Of a DNA stretch of 60,833 nucleotides, positions 1 to 9,851 are shown piece by piece. The stretch covers positions 1 to 60,833 of the forward strand of contig NZ_JAGRLA010000108.1 in the NCBI RefSeq assembly GCF_020442045.1, read 5' to 3'. The DNA is from Bauldia sp. (GTDB lineage: Bacteria; Pseudomonadota; Alphaproteobacteria; Rhizobiales; Kaistiaceae). The notes beneath the pieces are model-generated. The model was not told the origin of the DNA and did no database searches. It worked only from the letters and a program-made list of their open reading frames with translations. How positions within the stretch are numbered: position 1 is the stretch's first letter; every line of letters starts with the position of its first letter. A program made the translations under genes and the position numbers.

Positions 1-810
1 ATGCTCTCGGGCGAAGTCGCCAAGCGCTATGGCTTCGACGGCCTGCCCGAGGACACGATCGCCATCAAGCTGACCGGAACCGGCGGACAGAGCCTCGGCG
101 CCTGGCTGATGTCGGGGGTCAGCATGGAGCTCGTCGGGGAAGCCAACGACTATGTCGGCAAGGGCTTGTCCGGTGGCCGCATCGTCGTTCGTCCATCGGA
201 CGATTCCGGCATCGTTCCGGAGGAATCGATCATCGTCGGCAACACCCTCCTCTACGGCGCCATTTCCGGCGAATGCTATTTCCGTGGCGTGGCCGGTGAA
301 CGCTTCGCCGTCCGCAACTCGGGCGCCGTGGCGATTGTCGAAGGCGCCGGCGACCATTGCTGCGAATACATGACCGGCGGCGTCGTGGTCGTGCTCGGAC
401 GCACGGGCCGCAACTTCGCGGCGGGCATGTCGGGCGGGATCGCCTATGTGCTCGACGAAGACGACACATTCGTCAGCCGCTGCAATATGTCGATGGTCGA
501 GCTTGAACCCGTGACGGAGGAAGACGACCTCCTCGAGCGCCTCCAGCACCAGGGCGGCGACATCGAGTATAAGGGGTTGGTCGACGTCATGTCGGACCTC
601 AGCCGTCACGACGCCGAGCGGCTTCGCCTGCTGATCGCGCGTCATGCTCATTTCACCGGTTCGACGCGGGCTGGGCAGATCCTCGATGGGTGGGCGGACT
701 ACCTGCCGAAATTCCGCAAGGTGATGCCGGTCGAATACCGGCGCGCGCTGGCGGAGCTGGAGCGGCAGCAGCGCGAGGAAGAACCTCTCATGGCGGCCGC
801 CGGGGAATGA
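1..810 (+). CDS. gltB: Glutamate synthase (NADPH) large subunit, C-terminal part
   Basis: This is the last 269 residues of the glutamate synthase alpha chain; the gene begins before the window, so position 1 is not a true start. GltB transfers the glutamine amide to 2-oxoglutarate. The visible part is the C-terminal GXGXG structural domain: repeated glycine turns such as [49 protein letters not shown] and [18 protein letters not shown] form a right-handed beta helix. It ends with a charged helical tail. gltD follows 182 bases downstream on the same strand, as expected for the two subunits of one enzyme. Identification is firm from these motifs and from gltD beside it. The upstream glutaminase and FMN domains cannot be seen. 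Confidence 0.95.
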   Translation: MLSGEVAKRYGFDGLPEDTIAIKLTGTGGQSLGAWLMSGVSMELVGEANDYVGKGLSGGRIVVRPSDDSGIVPEESIIVGNTLLYGAISGECYFRGVAGERFAVRNSGAVAIVEGAGDHCCEYMTGGVVVVLGRTGRNFAAGMSGGIAYVLDEDDTFVSRCNMSMVELEPVTEEDDLLERLQHQGGDIEYKGLVDVMSDLSRHDAERLRLLIARHAHFTGSTRAGQILDGWADYLPKFRKVMPVEYRRALAELERQQREEEPLMAAAGE

Positions 811-992
811 AGGCGGGAAGCGGCGAAACCGACTCCGCCGCGTCCTGCCCCACGCCGGGATCATTGCATCCGGCGGTCGATAATCGCGTTCATGGTGACT
901 CGGACCATGGATGTTTGTATTGGGGGCAGTTGTCGGAACCCGGTCCCAGGCCCGGGTTTCGTGGAATTGCCGATTGAGCGTGGAAAGCTGAC

Positions 993-2411
993 GTGGGCAA
1001 GGTAACGGGTTTTCTTGAGATCGACCGGCACGACCGGAGCTACGAGCCGGCCGCCGACCGTGTGCGCAATTACCGCGAATTCGTCATTCCCCTGTCCGAG
1101 GAAGCCAATCGCAACCAGGCGGCGCGCTGCATGGATTGCGGCATCCCCTATTGTCACAATGGCTGCCCGGTCAACAACCAGATCCCGGACTGGAACGATC
1201 TCGTCTATCACGGCGACTGGCAGGAAGCCCTCCGCAACCTGCTTTCGACCAACAACTTCCCGGAATTCACCGGCCGTATTTGCCCGGCGCCGTGCGAGGC
1301 GGCCTGCACCCTCAACATCATCGACAGCCCGGTCACCATCAAGACGATCGAATGCGCGATCATCGACCGTGGCTTCGCGGAAGGCTGGGTCACGCCCCAG
1401 CCTCCGGCGAAGGAGACGGGTCGTTCGGTCGCCGTCGTCGGTTCGGGACCGGCCGGCCTCGCCTGCGCCCAGCAGCTCCGTCGCGCCGGCCATGCGGTCC
1501 ACGTATACGAAAAGAACGCCACCCCTGGCGGGCTGCTGCGCTACGGCATTCCCGACTTCAAGATGGAAAAGAGCAACGTCGCCCGCCGCGTCGCGCAGAT
1601 GGAGGCGGAAGGCGTCGTCTTCCATTGCAACATCCACGTCGGCGTTGAGCTGGAGATCGGCGAGCTCGTCGCCCGGCACGACGCCGTCGTTCTCGCCGGC
1701 GGCGCGGAAAAGCCGCGGGATCTGCCGGTACCGGGGCGCGATCTCGACGGCGTGCATTTCGCCATGGAATTCCTGCCGCAGCAGAACCGCCGCGTCAGTG
1801 GGGAGCCGCTTGGCGAGGTCACCCCGATCCTCGCCGGTGGCAAGCACGTCGTCGTCATCGGCGGCGGCGATACCGGCTCCGACTGCATCGGCACGTCGAT
1901 CCGCCAGGGCGCCCTTTCCGTCACCCAGCTCGAGATCATGCCGCAGCCGCCGGTCAGGGAGAACAAGATGCTGACGTGGCCGGACTGGCCGCTGAAGCTT
2001 CGGACCTCGTCGAGCCAGGAGGAAGGCGCCGAGCGGGATTTCTCGGTTCTCACCCAGAATTTCGGAGGCAAGGACGGCAAGGTCACCGCGCTGAATTGCA
2101 TCCGCGTCGACGAGAAGATGAAGCCGATCGAAGGGTCCGAATTCGCCATCAAGGCCGACCTCGTCCTTCTCGCCATGGGCTTCCTCGGGCCGGTCCAGGA
2201 CGGCATGATCGACGCCCTCGGCATCGAACTCGACAAGCGCGGCAATGTGCTTGCCGACACCAATGCCTATCAGTCGAGTCGCGACAAGGTCTTCACCTGC
2301 GGCGACATGCGGCGCGGCCAGTCCCTGGTCGTCTGGGCGATCCGCGAGGGACGTCAATGCGCCCGCTCGGTCGACAAGCACCTGATGGGCGAGACGCTGC
2401 TCCCCCGATAG
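993..2411 (+). CDS. gltD: Glutamate synthase (NADPH) small subunit
   Basis: The 472-residue beta subunit takes electrons from NADPH and passes them through FAD and iron-sulfur clusters to GltB. The N-terminal ferredoxin-like region has cysteines at about 46, 49, 54 and 58 ([16 protein letters not shown]), with a second set near 97, 101 and 105. The FAD Rossmann motif [11 protein letters not shown] is near residue 151 and the NADPH motif [11 protein letters not shown] lies in the second half. The GTG start is chosen because the protein then opens [12 protein letters not shown], the usual opening of rhizobial GltD; a weak GGAA lies just upstream. The length is normal for the family. Confidence 0.97.
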   Translation: MGKVTGFLEIDRHDRSYEPAADRVRNYREFVIPLSEEANRNQAARCMDCGIPYCHNGCPVNNQIPDWNDLVYHGDWQEALRNLLSTNNFPEFTGRICPAPCEAACTLNIIDSPVTIKTIECAIIDRGFAEGWVTPQPPAKETGRSVAVVGSGPAGLACAQQLRRAGHAVHVYEKNATPGGLLRYGIPDFKMEKSNVARRVAQMEAEGVVFHCNIHVGVELEIGELVARHDAVVLAGGAEKPRDLPVPGRDLDGVHFAMEFLPQQNRRVSGEPLGEVTPILAGGKHVVVIGGGDTGSDCIGTSIRQGALSVTQLEIMPQPPVRENKMLTWPDWPLKLRTSSSQEEGAERDFSVLTQNFGGKDGKVTALNCIRVDEKMKPIEGSEFAIKADLVLLAMGFLGPVQDGMIDALGIELDKRGNVLADTNAYQSSRDKVFTCGDMRRGQSLVVWAIREGRQCARSVDKHLMGETLLPR

Positions 2412-2475
2412 GGACGGATAACCTTTCGCTAACCAAGACGCGGTTACCAATGGGTAAAGCCCATAGGACCGCGTC

Positions 2476-3306
2476 ATGGCGAAGAAAAGCACGCGAAAGA
2501 CCGCTACCGGACCGTCCGGCGAGAAGAACGGCCCGGCCGATGTGAAGGCCGGGGCACACGCCGAGGCAGGGGCGGAGCCCGCGCCCGGCGCCGAGGCGCC
2601 GAAGGTCGAGGCCACCGAAGCTCCCAGGCCCGGCGAAGCGCCGGACGCGAAGACGGTGTTGGCTGCCCCGAGAAACGAGCCGGCAATGTCGCCGGAATCC
2701 GCCGAAGCCGACAAGACCGGCGCACCGCCAGAACCGGCGAAACAACCGGAAATCCCGGTGTCCGCCGCCCTGATGGCTGCGGCAATCGCCAATCGCCGCC
2801 GCTTGGCCCGGTGGCTGAACAGCCGTGCGGCCGTGGTCGCCGTCGCGGCCGGACTGGGAGCCGTCGTCGGATCGGTGGTCTCCAGCGGTCTCGGCCAGGC
2901 CATCGCCATCGTCACCAATGACGGAGGCTCCGAAAGCGCCCTCCGCGCCGGCATTGCCCGGCTCACGACCGAGGTGGCTTCGCTCAAGGCACGGCTCGCG
3001 GGTTCGGACGACGCCGGTGCAACGCAGCGACTGCTGGCTGGCGCCGACATGGCCGATGCCGGCGATCCCGCGCTGGTGTCGCCTGAGATCACCGGCTCGA
3101 TCGGGGTCGCTTCGCCTCCGGTCGCCGAGGGCTGGACCCTGTGGCGGGTCCGCAACGGGCGCGCCCTCGTCCAGGGCGACAGCGGCTATTTCGAGGTTGC
3201 GCCCGGCTCACGGCTTCCCGGTCTCGGCCTTGTCGAGCGAATCGCGCCCCATGGCGACGGTTGGGCGGTCGAGACCCGCGGCGGCCTGATCCTGCCGCGA
3301 GGATAG
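2476..3306 (+). CDS. Membrane-anchored Ala/Pro-rich protein of unknown function
   Basis: I do not recognise a named family for this 276-residue protein. The first ~95 residues are low-complexity (Lys, Ala, Pro, Glu) and probably disordered. A single hydrophobic segment at about 118-146 (AVVAVAAGLGAVVGSVVSSG) should cross the inner membrane, and a short helical stretch with coiled-coil character follows (RLTTEVASLKARL). The last ~60 residues form a compact beta-rich module (GWTLWRVRNGRALVQGDSG, then alternating glycines and WAVETRGGLILPRG). This suggests a cytoplasmic tail, one membrane helix and a small periplasmic domain. It lies 64 bases after gltD and converges with the DUF459 gene. Confidence 0.8.
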   Translation: MAKKSTRKTATGPSGEKNGPADVKAGAHAEAGAEPAPGAEAPKVEATEAPRPGEAPDAKTVLAAPRNEPAMSPESAEADKTGAPPEPAKQPEIPVSAALMAAAIANRRRLARWLNSRAAVVAVAAGLGAVVGSVVSSGLGQAIAIVTNDGGSESALRAGIARLTTEVASLKARLAGSDDAGATQRLLAGADMADAGDPALVSPEITGSIGVASPPVAEGWTLWRVRNGRALVQGDSGYFEVAPGSRLPGLGLVERIAPHGDGWAVETRGGLILPRG

Positions 3307-3326
3307 GCGCCGCCCCTTCGAAGCGG

Positions 3327-4751
3327 CTATTGCGAGGACTTCGAGACCGGCGTCAGCACCGCGGCGCCGTCTCCCTGGCCCTCTTCGCCGACAAGCGCGG
3401 TCTCATCCATGGCATCGGCTTCCTCGGCGGCCTCGGGCGCTATGAAGACCGGGCTCTCGCGGCTCGACGGCGGCCAGGCGAAGTCATCGATCCGTCCCAC
3501 CACCGTCGGCGGCGCCTCGCCCTTGACGATGAGCCGGTATTGCGGGGTCTCGTCCTCTTTCGCGAGGGGCTCGTCGTCGAGCTTGGGCAACGTCAGCGCC
3601 TTGCCGCTGACCGGGTCGAAGATGACCGGATCGGGCTCACCCGCCAGTTCGCCGCTGCCACCGGGCAACGGATCGGCCAGCGACAGGACCGGCCCGACCA
3701 GCCGCTTCTTGCCGTCCGGCCCGATCTCGATCGTGCTCGACAGGGTGACGGAGGCGAGGATGTCGATCGCTCCGGCTCCGAAGCCGGTCTCGCGGCGGAT
3801 GTCGCGTTCCACGTAATAGGCCAGCTTCAGCTTGCCGGCGCTGGTATAGTTCACGCCGTCACGCGTGCGCAGCGCCTTGACCTGGCCGTCGATATCCGGA
3901 CCGCTGGTGATGAATTGGCCACTGGCGTTGGTGAAGCCGTTCCACAGGTCGACATAGTGGCCGCCGGCCTTCTCCACGGCCGGCTTGTAGAGACCGTTGA
4001 AATAGGCCATGTCAGCCGTCGCCTCCGTCCCGCGCAGCGGCGGCAGGCTTACCCAGAAGAACGGCCGGCCATAGATGTTCAGCGTGTCGACCAGGCCCGC
4101 CACCCGCTGGCTGTAGATTTCCTCCCACTTTTCGGAACCGACGGGATAGGTCTCCTCGCCGGCGGCGATTTCCTTGCGGTCGTTTGCGCCGAGGGCAACC
4201 ACGACGACGTCCGGCGACTCCTCGTTGAGGATTCCCAGGATCTTCTGGTTCCAGTCGAAGTCGTCCTTGGCTACCAGGCCCGACGAGCCGTCGGTCCGCT
4301 CGACGACCGCGAGCTTGGTCTCCTTGGCGAGCGCCTGATCGAGGCCCCAGGCAAGCCCGGAAGCCAGATAATCGCCGACGATCAGGATCTTGTGCGCGTT
4401 CTCGTCCTTCTCGACGACGTCCGCGGTCTTCACCGCCGGCGCCGCGGTGGTCGTCCGCCTCTTCTGCGACGAGGAGGTCGACCTTCGCTTGACCGGCGCG
4501 GAAGACTTCTTCCGGACAACCGGCGCCCGCTTCGTCTCGGTCTTCTTCCGCGAGCCGAACAGGCGTTCGAAGAGCCCCGGCCGCTTCTTCTTGGCCTGGG
4601 CAAGCTGGATTTCCTGCGCGACCGCGGGCGTTACGTCGGGCAACACCACCGCGATCGCGATCAGGGCGACAATCAGCGCGAATATCAGCTTCCGGGGTGC
4701 CAACAAGTAACCGGTATCCAGTTCCGGCCGGTTCGACCCGGCTCCCAACAA
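3327..4751 (-). CDS. DUF459 SGNH-fold periplasmic protein, probably catalytically inactive
   Basis: A 474-residue protein with an N-terminal hydrophobic segment (LIFALIVALIAIAVVL, about 23-38) ending in AVAQ, so exported or anchored. A Lys/Arg/Ser/Thr-rich linker follows (about 54-110) and then the SGNH-hydrolase-like DUF459 domain (120-330). Block I reads GDYLASG at 126-132, where active members have GDS; block III GANDR at 188-192 is kept; block V reads DGVNYT at 298-303, where active enzymes have D-x-x-H. The nucleophile Ser and the catalytic His are thus Tyr and Asn. The TTG start at 4751 is uncertain, because an internal start near residue 16-17 would also keep the signal segment. The neighbouring transglycosylase gene suggests a cell-wall role, by inference only. 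Confidence 0.85.
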   Translation of the reverse strand: MLGAGSNRPELDTGYLLAPRKLIFALIVALIAIAVVLPDVTPAVAQEIQLAQAKKKRPGLFERLFGSRKKTETKRAPVVRKKSSAPVKRRSTSSSQKRRTTTAAPAVKTADVVEKDENAHKILIVGDYLASGLAWGLDQALAKETKLAVVERTDGSSGLVAKDDFDWNQKILGILNEESPDVVVVALGANDRKEIAAGEETYPVGSEKWEEIYSQRVAGLVDTLNIYGRPFFWVSLPPLRGTEATADMAYFNGLYKPAVEKAGGHYVDLWNGFTNASGQFITSGPDIDGQVKALRTRDGVNYTSAGKLKLAYYVERDIRRETGFGAGAIDILASVTLSSTIEIGPDGKKRLVGPVLSLADPLPGGSGELAGEPDPVIFDPVSGKALTLPKLDDEPLAKEDETPQYRLIVKGEAPPTVVGRIDDFAWPPSSRESPVFIAPEAAEEADAMDETALVGEEGQGDGAAVLTPVSKSSQ

Positions 4752-4765
4752 TCGCCCCGGCTAGA

Positions 4766-6004
4766 CTATCGGCTGGCCTCCAGACGCTGCAAGACCATTA
4801 CCGAGTCGACGCCGTCCGGGACAAGGCCGACCTTCATCTGGTAGTCGCGAATCGCATTGCGGCTGCCGCTGCCGATCTTACCGTCGATTGGGCCATCATA
4901 ATGGCCGCGGGCGGCCAGGAGCTTCTGCAGCTTCTCCTTTTCCGCGGTGGTCAGCGGCCGTTCGTTCCGGGGCCACGACGCCTCGAACGCATCGCCGCCG
5001 CGCAACCGGTCCGAGAGATGGCCGACGGCCAGCGCGTAGAAGTTCGAGTTGTTGTAGCGCTTGATGACGCTGAAGTTCTTGATCAGCACGAAGGCCGGCC
5101 CCTGGGCCCCGGCGGGTACGAAGAGGGTCGCCGAGTCGCCCTGCCGCGGGAAGTTCTTGCCGCCGACCCTGTGGACGCCGAGCTTCTGCCACTCGCCGAG
5201 CGAGCGGCTTCCGCCCTTCTGCACCAGGCTATAGTCGAATCCCTTGTCGAATTCGACTTCGTAGCCCCAGGTCTCGCCGTTCCGCCAGCCCATCTTGTCG
5301 AGATAGGCGGCCGTGGAAGCGAGCGCGTCAACCGGCGAGCGCCAGATGTCGCGGCGGCCGTCGCCGTCGAAATCGACGGCATAGGCATTGTAGGTTGTCG
5401 GGATGAACTGGGTGTGGCCCATGGCTCCCGCCCAGGACCCGGTCATCGCAGCCGGCGTCACGTCGCCCCGCTGCAGGATCTTGAGGGCGGCGATCAGCTG
5501 CGTGCGCCCGAATTTCGCCCGCCGGCCACCCTGATAGGCCAGGGTGGCGAGCGAGCGGATCGTGCCCTTGACGATCTTCGGGTTCTCGAGAACCTCGCCA
5601 TAGTGGGACTCGACACCCCAGATCGCCACGCAGATGTGCCTGTCGACCCCGTATTTCCGCTCGATCGCGGCAAGCTGCGGCCCGTATTGGGTCAGCAGCG
5701 CCCGGCCCTTCTCGATGCGATCGTCGGTGACGGTCATATCGAGATAGTCCCAGATCTGGGTCTTGAACTCGGCCTGGGAGCCAGCGCGCTTGAGAACGTC
5801 GGGATCCGGCGTGAAGCCTCCCAGCGCCTTGTTGTAAACGCTCCACGAGATGCCGGCCTTTTTCGCCGTTGGCCAGAAGGATTTCACCCACTGCGACGGG
5901 CTCGTCGCCGCCTCGGCGGCGCCGGCAAACGTCAGCAATGCCAGACTCAGCAGCAGGGCCGCGAACTGCCCGATTCGCAGTCCGGTGGCGTTTTCGGTGG
6001 TCAT
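4766..6004 (-). CDS. Lytic murein transglycosylase, MltB/SLT_2 type with peptidoglycan-binding domain
   Basis: A 412-residue periplasmic enzyme that cleaves the MurNAc-GlcNAc bond of peptidoglycan to give 1,6-anhydro products. A signal peptide (hydrophobic 12-30, AEA at about 30-32) precedes the SLT_2 domain. The catalytic Glu is in IWGVESHYG (E132). GAMGHTQFIPTTYNAYAVDF and the calcium-type loop DFDGDGRRDIW are typical of MltB relatives. The C-terminal ~65 residues form a PG_binding_1 repeat (ARGHYDGPIDGKIGSGSRNA). The ATG at 6004 is chosen over one 25 codons earlier because AAAGGTGA sits just before it and it gives a clean signal peptide. No lipobox is seen, so the protein is soluble rather than a lipoprotein. 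It is 14 bases from the DUF459 gene and probably shares its transcript. Confidence 0.93.
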   Translation of the reverse strand: MTTENATGLRIGQFAALLLSLALLTFAGAAEAATSPSQWVKSFWPTAKKAGISWSVYNKALGGFTPDPDVLKRAGSQAEFKTQIWDYLDMTVTDDRIEKGRALLTQYGPQLAAIERKYGVDRHICVAIWGVESHYGEVLENPKIVKGTIRSLATLAYQGGRRAKFGRTQLIAALKILQRGDVTPAAMTGSWAGAMGHTQFIPTTYNAYAVDFDGDGRRDIWRSPVDALASTAAYLDKMGWRNGETWGYEVEFDKGFDYSLVQKGGSRSLGEWQKLGVHRVGGKNFPRQGDSATLFVPAGAQGPAFVLIKNFSVIKRYNNSNFYALAVGHLSDRLRGGDAFEASWPRNERPLTTAEKEKLQKLLAARGHYDGPIDGKIGSGSRNAIRDYQMKVGLVPDGVDSVMVLQRLEASR

Positions 6005-6157
6005 GTGATCACCTTTCGTCGAGCCGCCGCCCCGCCCGAATTCGCAATCCAATACTATTCCGCGGGAGGAGCGCGGCAACCCCTCTTTAACGATCTAGAT
6101 AGGGTCGGATTGGGACAAATTGGAGTTAACAACTGGTGAATTTCGCCGGATTGCGAC

Positions 6158-7147
6158 CTAGCGCTGGTTCCGCCGGCCGAGCGCTTCTTCCCATTGCAGG
6201 GCGTTGGCGACAATTCCCTCCAGGTCGTCATGCTGCGGCTTCCAGCCGAGCTCGCGGATGATCCGCGCCGGGGAGGCGACGATCGCCGCCGGGTCGCCCG
6301 GGCGCCTCGGACCGATCTCCACCGCGAAATCCCGGCCCGACACGCGCTTGACCGCGTCGACCACCTCCAGCACCGAGAAGCCGTGGCCGTAGCCGCAATT
6401 CGCGACCAGGTTCCCGCCGCCGGAACGAAGGTGGCGCAGCGCCTCGCCATGGGCGGCGACAAGGTCGGTGACGTGAATGTAGTCCCGCACCCCCGAGCCA
6501 TCCGGGGTCGGATAGTCGGTCCCGAAGACGGTCAGGCTGTCGCGCTTGCCGAGGGCCGCCTCGCAGGCAACCTTGATCAGGTGGGTCGCCCCCTTTGTCG
6601 ACTGTCCGGTCCGGCCCGCCGGATCGGCGCCTGCGACATTGAAGTAGCGCAATGCCGCATAGGGAAGGCCGTGCGCCGCCGAGGCATCGGCCAGCATCAT
6701 CTCGGTCATCAGTTTCGACCGCCCATAGGGCGATTCCGGCGACAGCGGCACATCCTCGTCCACCGGATAGGTCTCCGGCGTACCATAGACCGCTGCGGTC
6801 GACGAGAAGATGAAGGCGCCGATGCCGGTGCCGACCGCGGCTTCGATCAGCGCCCGCGAATTCACCGTGTTGTTGAGGTAATATCCGAGGGGATCGGCGA
6901 CGGATTCGGGCACCACGATCGAGCCGGCGAAATGGATGATCGCATCGACGCCGCTCTCCTCGATGACGCGACGGAGCAGGTCCAGGTCGCCGCAATCGCC
7001 CTGGATCAGCCGCGCCTCGGGGGCAATGGCCCAATCGAAGCCGGTCGTCAGGTTGTCGATCACGACGACATCTTCGCCGGCATCGCAGAGATGCCAGACC
7101 ATATGACTGCCGATATAGCCGGCGCCGCCGGTAACCAGAACGCTCAT
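6158..7147 (-). CDS. galE: UDP-glucose 4-epimerase
   Basis: This 329-residue extended short-chain dehydrogenase interconverts UDP-glucose and UDP-galactose using bound NAD. The glycine-rich motif VTGGAGYIGSH opens the protein. The catalytic Tyr and Lys lie in SPYGRSKLMTE, after the Ser/Thr stretch SSTAAVYGTPE. RDYIHVTDL and the C-terminal GWKPQHDDLE match GalE. The start at 7147 is chosen because the Rossmann strand then begins at residue 2; an ATG 13 codons upstream adds a basic tail unlike the family. galU is divergent immediately upstream, so the pair supplies nucleotide sugars for surface polysaccharide. Confidence 0.95.
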   Translation of the reverse strand: MSVLVTGGAGYIGSHMVWHLCDAGEDVVVIDNLTTGFDWAIAPEARLIQGDCGDLDLLRRVIEESGVDAIIHFAGSIVVPESVADPLGYYLNNTVNSRALIEAAVGTGIGAFIFSSTAAVYGTPETYPVDEDVPLSPESPYGRSKLMTEMMLADASAAHGLPYAALRYFNVAGADPAGRTGQSTKGATHLIKVACEAALGKRDSLTVFGTDYPTPDGSGVRDYIHVTDLVAAHGEALRHLRSGGGNLVANCGYGHGFSVLEVVDAVKRVSGRDFAVEIGPRRPGDPAAIVASPARIIRELGWKPQHDDLEGIVANALQWEEALGRRNQR

Positions 7148-7297
7148 GCCGCGCTTATACGGTAGCGGCGCGCGACGTGCAGCCACTCTTTCCGGCCTGG
7201 GTCAAAAAAACCCCGATCGCGGCGGCGGGTAACGAAAATGTATCATCCGTCGAGGCATAGTCCCGCCCGACGGACCAATTTCATGAGGAATCACGAC

Positions 7298-8182
7298 GTG
7301 CCAGCCCCCATCCGCAAAGCTGTCTTCCCGGTCGCCGGTCTTGGCACCCGTTTCCTGCCCGCGACCAAGGCGATGCCGAAGGAAATGCTGACGGTCGTCG
7401 ACAGGCCCCTGATCCAGTATGTGGTCGATGAGGCGCGCGACGCCGGGATCGAGCATTTCATCATGGTCACCGGCCGCAACAAGGCCGTGATCGAGGATCA
7501 TTTCGACATCGCCTACGAGCTCGAGGCAACGCTGAAGGAGCGCAACAAGACCGCCGCGCTGGACGGGCTGCGCCGCGATCAGGTCGGTGGCGGCGAGATG
7601 ACCTTCACCCGCCAGCAGGAGCCGCTCGGCCTCGGCCACGCGGTCTGGTGCGCCCGCGAGATCGTCGGCAACGAGCCCTTCGCGGTCATCCTGCCCGACA
7701 TGATCATGCGCGGCGAGACGAGCTGCCTCGACCAGATGCTGAAGACCTATCACGAGACCGGCGGCAACCTGATCTCGGTCGAGGAATGCGATCCGTCCGA
7801 GACCGCCAGCTACGGGATCGTCGGAATCGGCGAGGCCGTGGGCAACGCCTATCGCATGACGTCGATGGTCGAGAAACCGAAGCCGGAGGACGCGCCGTCG
7901 AACTTCTACATCACCGGGCGCTACATCCTGCAGCCGGAGATATTCGCCCTGCTCGCGGAAGGCCGTCGCGGCGCCGGCAACGAGATCCAGCTCACCGACG
8001 CCATGTTGCGGCTGCTCGAGACCCATCCCTTCTACGCCTGTCCGTTCAGGGGGCGGACCTATGACTGCGGTTCGAAGCTCGGCTTCCTTGCCGCGAATGT
8101 CGCCTTCGCGCTCGAACGCGACGAGCTTGCCGCCGATTTCGCCGCCGAGGCACGGGCACTCCTCGAAGCCGCCGGCCGCTGA
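7298..8182 (+). CDS. galU: UTP-glucose-1-phosphate uridylyltransferase
   Basis: A 294-residue enzyme that makes UDP-glucose from UTP and glucose-1-phosphate. The nucleotidyltransferase signature is complete: [20 protein letters not shown] and [17 protein letters not shown]. Further GalU blocks are ITGRNK-like [14 protein letters not shown], a metal-binding Asp in VILPDMIM, and [15 protein letters not shown] at 7298 is preferred because GAGGA lies eight bases upstream and the protein then starts [11 protein letters not shown]. Upstream ATG codons at 7283 and 7238 are possible but add residues not seen in the family. It converges with the outer-membrane barrel gene. Confidence 0.95.
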   Translation: MPAPIRKAVFPVAGLGTRFLPATKAMPKEMLTVVDRPLIQYVVDEARDAGIEHFIMVTGRNKAVIEDHFDIAYELEATLKERNKTAALDGLRRDQVGGGEMTFTRQQEPLGLGHAVWCAREIVGNEPFAVILPDMIMRGETSCLDQMLKTYHETGGNLISVEECDPSETASYGIVGIGEAVGNAYRMTSMVEKPKPEDAPSNFYITGRYILQPEIFALLAEGRRGAGNEIQLTDAMLRLLETHPFYACPFRGRTYDCGSKLGFLAANVAFALERDELAADFAAEARALLEAAGR

Positions 8183-8209
8183 TTCCGCCAGCGCCCGGAC
8201 GAGCCCGGA

Positions 8210-9682
8210 TCAGCGGTAGACGCGAAGATCGACGCGAATGGTATCCGACGCATAGTTGTCGGACCGCTTCGTGCTGTCGCGCCATTCGTGGACGTAGCCG
8301 GCGGCGATCTCGGAGTAGCGGTTGATCTTCCAGGTGGCGTCGAAGCCTAGCTGATACGTCCAGTCGATCTGGTCGATGCCCTGGTAACGCCGATAGCGCG
8401 CCGCCGCATTGGCACCGAGATCGACATTGGCGCGCCAGGCATAGGCATATTCCAGCCGGCCGTCATAGACGATTGACCCCGACGAGTTGCGCCTGGTCGT
8501 CGGATCGATCGCCGTCGAGACATCCGCGGTGATCGTCGAGAGATGGCCCGGCGACCATGTCAAGGATCCATCGACCGCAAACGCCGTGATTGATTTCAGC
8601 GCGTTGTCGTCGAAGGTGTCGCGGAGGTACCCGACGGCGATCTCGCCGGAGGAAACCGGACCGCGGTCGAAGGCGAAACCGGCCCGCAACCCGTCGCCAT
8701 GGCTGGAGCGCCGGATGCCGTTGTCGTCCTTCTTCCGGTCATACAGCCGATTGGAGAGCTGCGCCTCGACAAAGGGAACAAAGGCCTCGCTGACCTCGTA
8801 TCCCGCCCGCAGCGTCGCTCCATAGAGGGTGTTGTCGCGATCGCGCTGGTCGTAGCTCTTTCCGCCTGACTTCGCCTCGTCGTAGGCTTCGCGGTCGGCG
8901 CTCACACCGAAGGTGAAGACGCCCGGCCCCGCCGTTCCCGACAGCGCCGCGGAATTGTTGAAGTGATACCGGTCCGGGGCCTTGTCGACCCCACCCGGCA
9001 GATCGGGGTCGGACAGACCGTCGCGACCGTATCGAAAGCTCGACCGCAAATCCGCCCCCCAGCCGTCGGCCAGTGCCAGCCCGAGCGTGGCGATGGCTTC
9101 GGCTTCGGGAGCGTTGTCCGACCCGTCCGAATACACCTCCTGGGAGCCGCGCAGCAGCAGCGTCGCCTCGTGGCGCGACCAATCGGACCGGATCAGGACC
9201 TGAGGGGCGATCGCCGCGAGCCCGGCGTCGCCGCCGCCTGGGGCATCCGTGGCGTTGGTGGTATAGCCGGTACCGAGGCTGACCTCGGGAAAGATCAGGA
9301 AGCTCCCCGCCCTGATCCCGAGCGGTGCATAGGGGGCATCGTCCGCCGTGCGCCGGAGCGCGTTGCCTGCAACAAATGCCGGAGGATCGGACGTGTCGAT
9401 CACCGCTTCCGGCAGTACCCGGGTGCTGGTCGCCCGTTGATTCTCGATCGCGCCGGTCACGATGGCATCCGGGTTCGGCGAAGCGGCCTCCCCGGCCGCA
9501 GCGGCTTCATCGGCCTTTTCGCCGGGAACCGCGGCTGCGACGGGCGCGCCCGGGTTGATGTCGGCGATCGTCGTCCGCAGCCCGCCGGATATGGGCGAGG
9601 CCGATTGTCCGTTGGCCGCGGACGTCGCCAGAAGCGACGCGACGACCCCCGCTTTCAGGGGTATGATGACACTGATACGCAT
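8210..9682 (-). CDS. Outer-membrane beta-barrel protein (putative porin 2 type)
   Basis: A 490-residue protein with a Sec signal peptide (MRISVIIPLKAGVVASLLAT, cleavage near AANGQSA). A Pro/Ala-rich spacer of about 110 residues follows. The remainder alternates polar and aromatic residues in strands (FLIFPEVSLGTGYTTN, VFTFGVSADREAYD, LGANAAARYRRYQ, SEIAAGYVHEWRDS), as in the putative beta-barrel porin 2 family often linked to exopolysaccharide export. The C-terminus (TIRVDLRVYR) lacks the usual final Phe but otherwise resembles a last beta strand. Nearby galE, galU and kdsD fit a surface-polysaccharide context. The substrate is unknown. Confidence 0.85.
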   Translation of the reverse strand: MRISVIIPLKAGVVASLLATSAANGQSASPISGGLRTTIADINPGAPVAAAVPGEKADEAAAAGEAASPNPDAIVTGAIENQRATSTRVLPEAVIDTSDPPAFVAGNALRRTADDAPYAPLGIRAGSFLIFPEVSLGTGYTTNATDAPGGGDAGLAAIAPQVLIRSDWSRHEATLLLRGSQEVYSDGSDNAPEAEAIATLGLALADGWGADLRSSFRYGRDGLSDPDLPGGVDKAPDRYHFNNSAALSGTAGPGVFTFGVSADREAYDEAKSGGKSYDQRDRDNTLYGATLRAGYEVSEAFVPFVEAQLSNRLYDRKKDDNGIRRSSHGDGLRAGFAFDRGPVSSGEIAVGYLRDTFDDNALKSITAFAVDGSLTWSPGHLSTITADVSTAIDPTTRRNSSGSIVYDGRLEYAYAWRANVDLGANAAARYRRYQGIDQIDWTYQLGFDATWKINRYSEIAAGYVHEWRDSTKRSDNYASDTIRVDLRVYR

Positions 9683-9851
9683 GACACCGGCCCCAGGGAA
9701 CGATGGCGCTGCCGACGGAGCGCTTATACTTTCCGAACCGTAAACAGCGATGGTTAATGGACTGTTGTTGACTGCGGGCTTGCGGCCCTTTCTCGGAACG
9801 GCCGATTCCTGCTAGACACGTCCACGAAATCAGGAAAGGCAGGTCACGGGC

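Noticed and set aside
861..3155. A 764-codon minus-strand open frame over gltD and the next gene
   Set aside because: It is Arg/Ala/Asp-rich in shadow-frame fashion, has no motif, and overlaps genes with clear functional motifs on the opposite strand.
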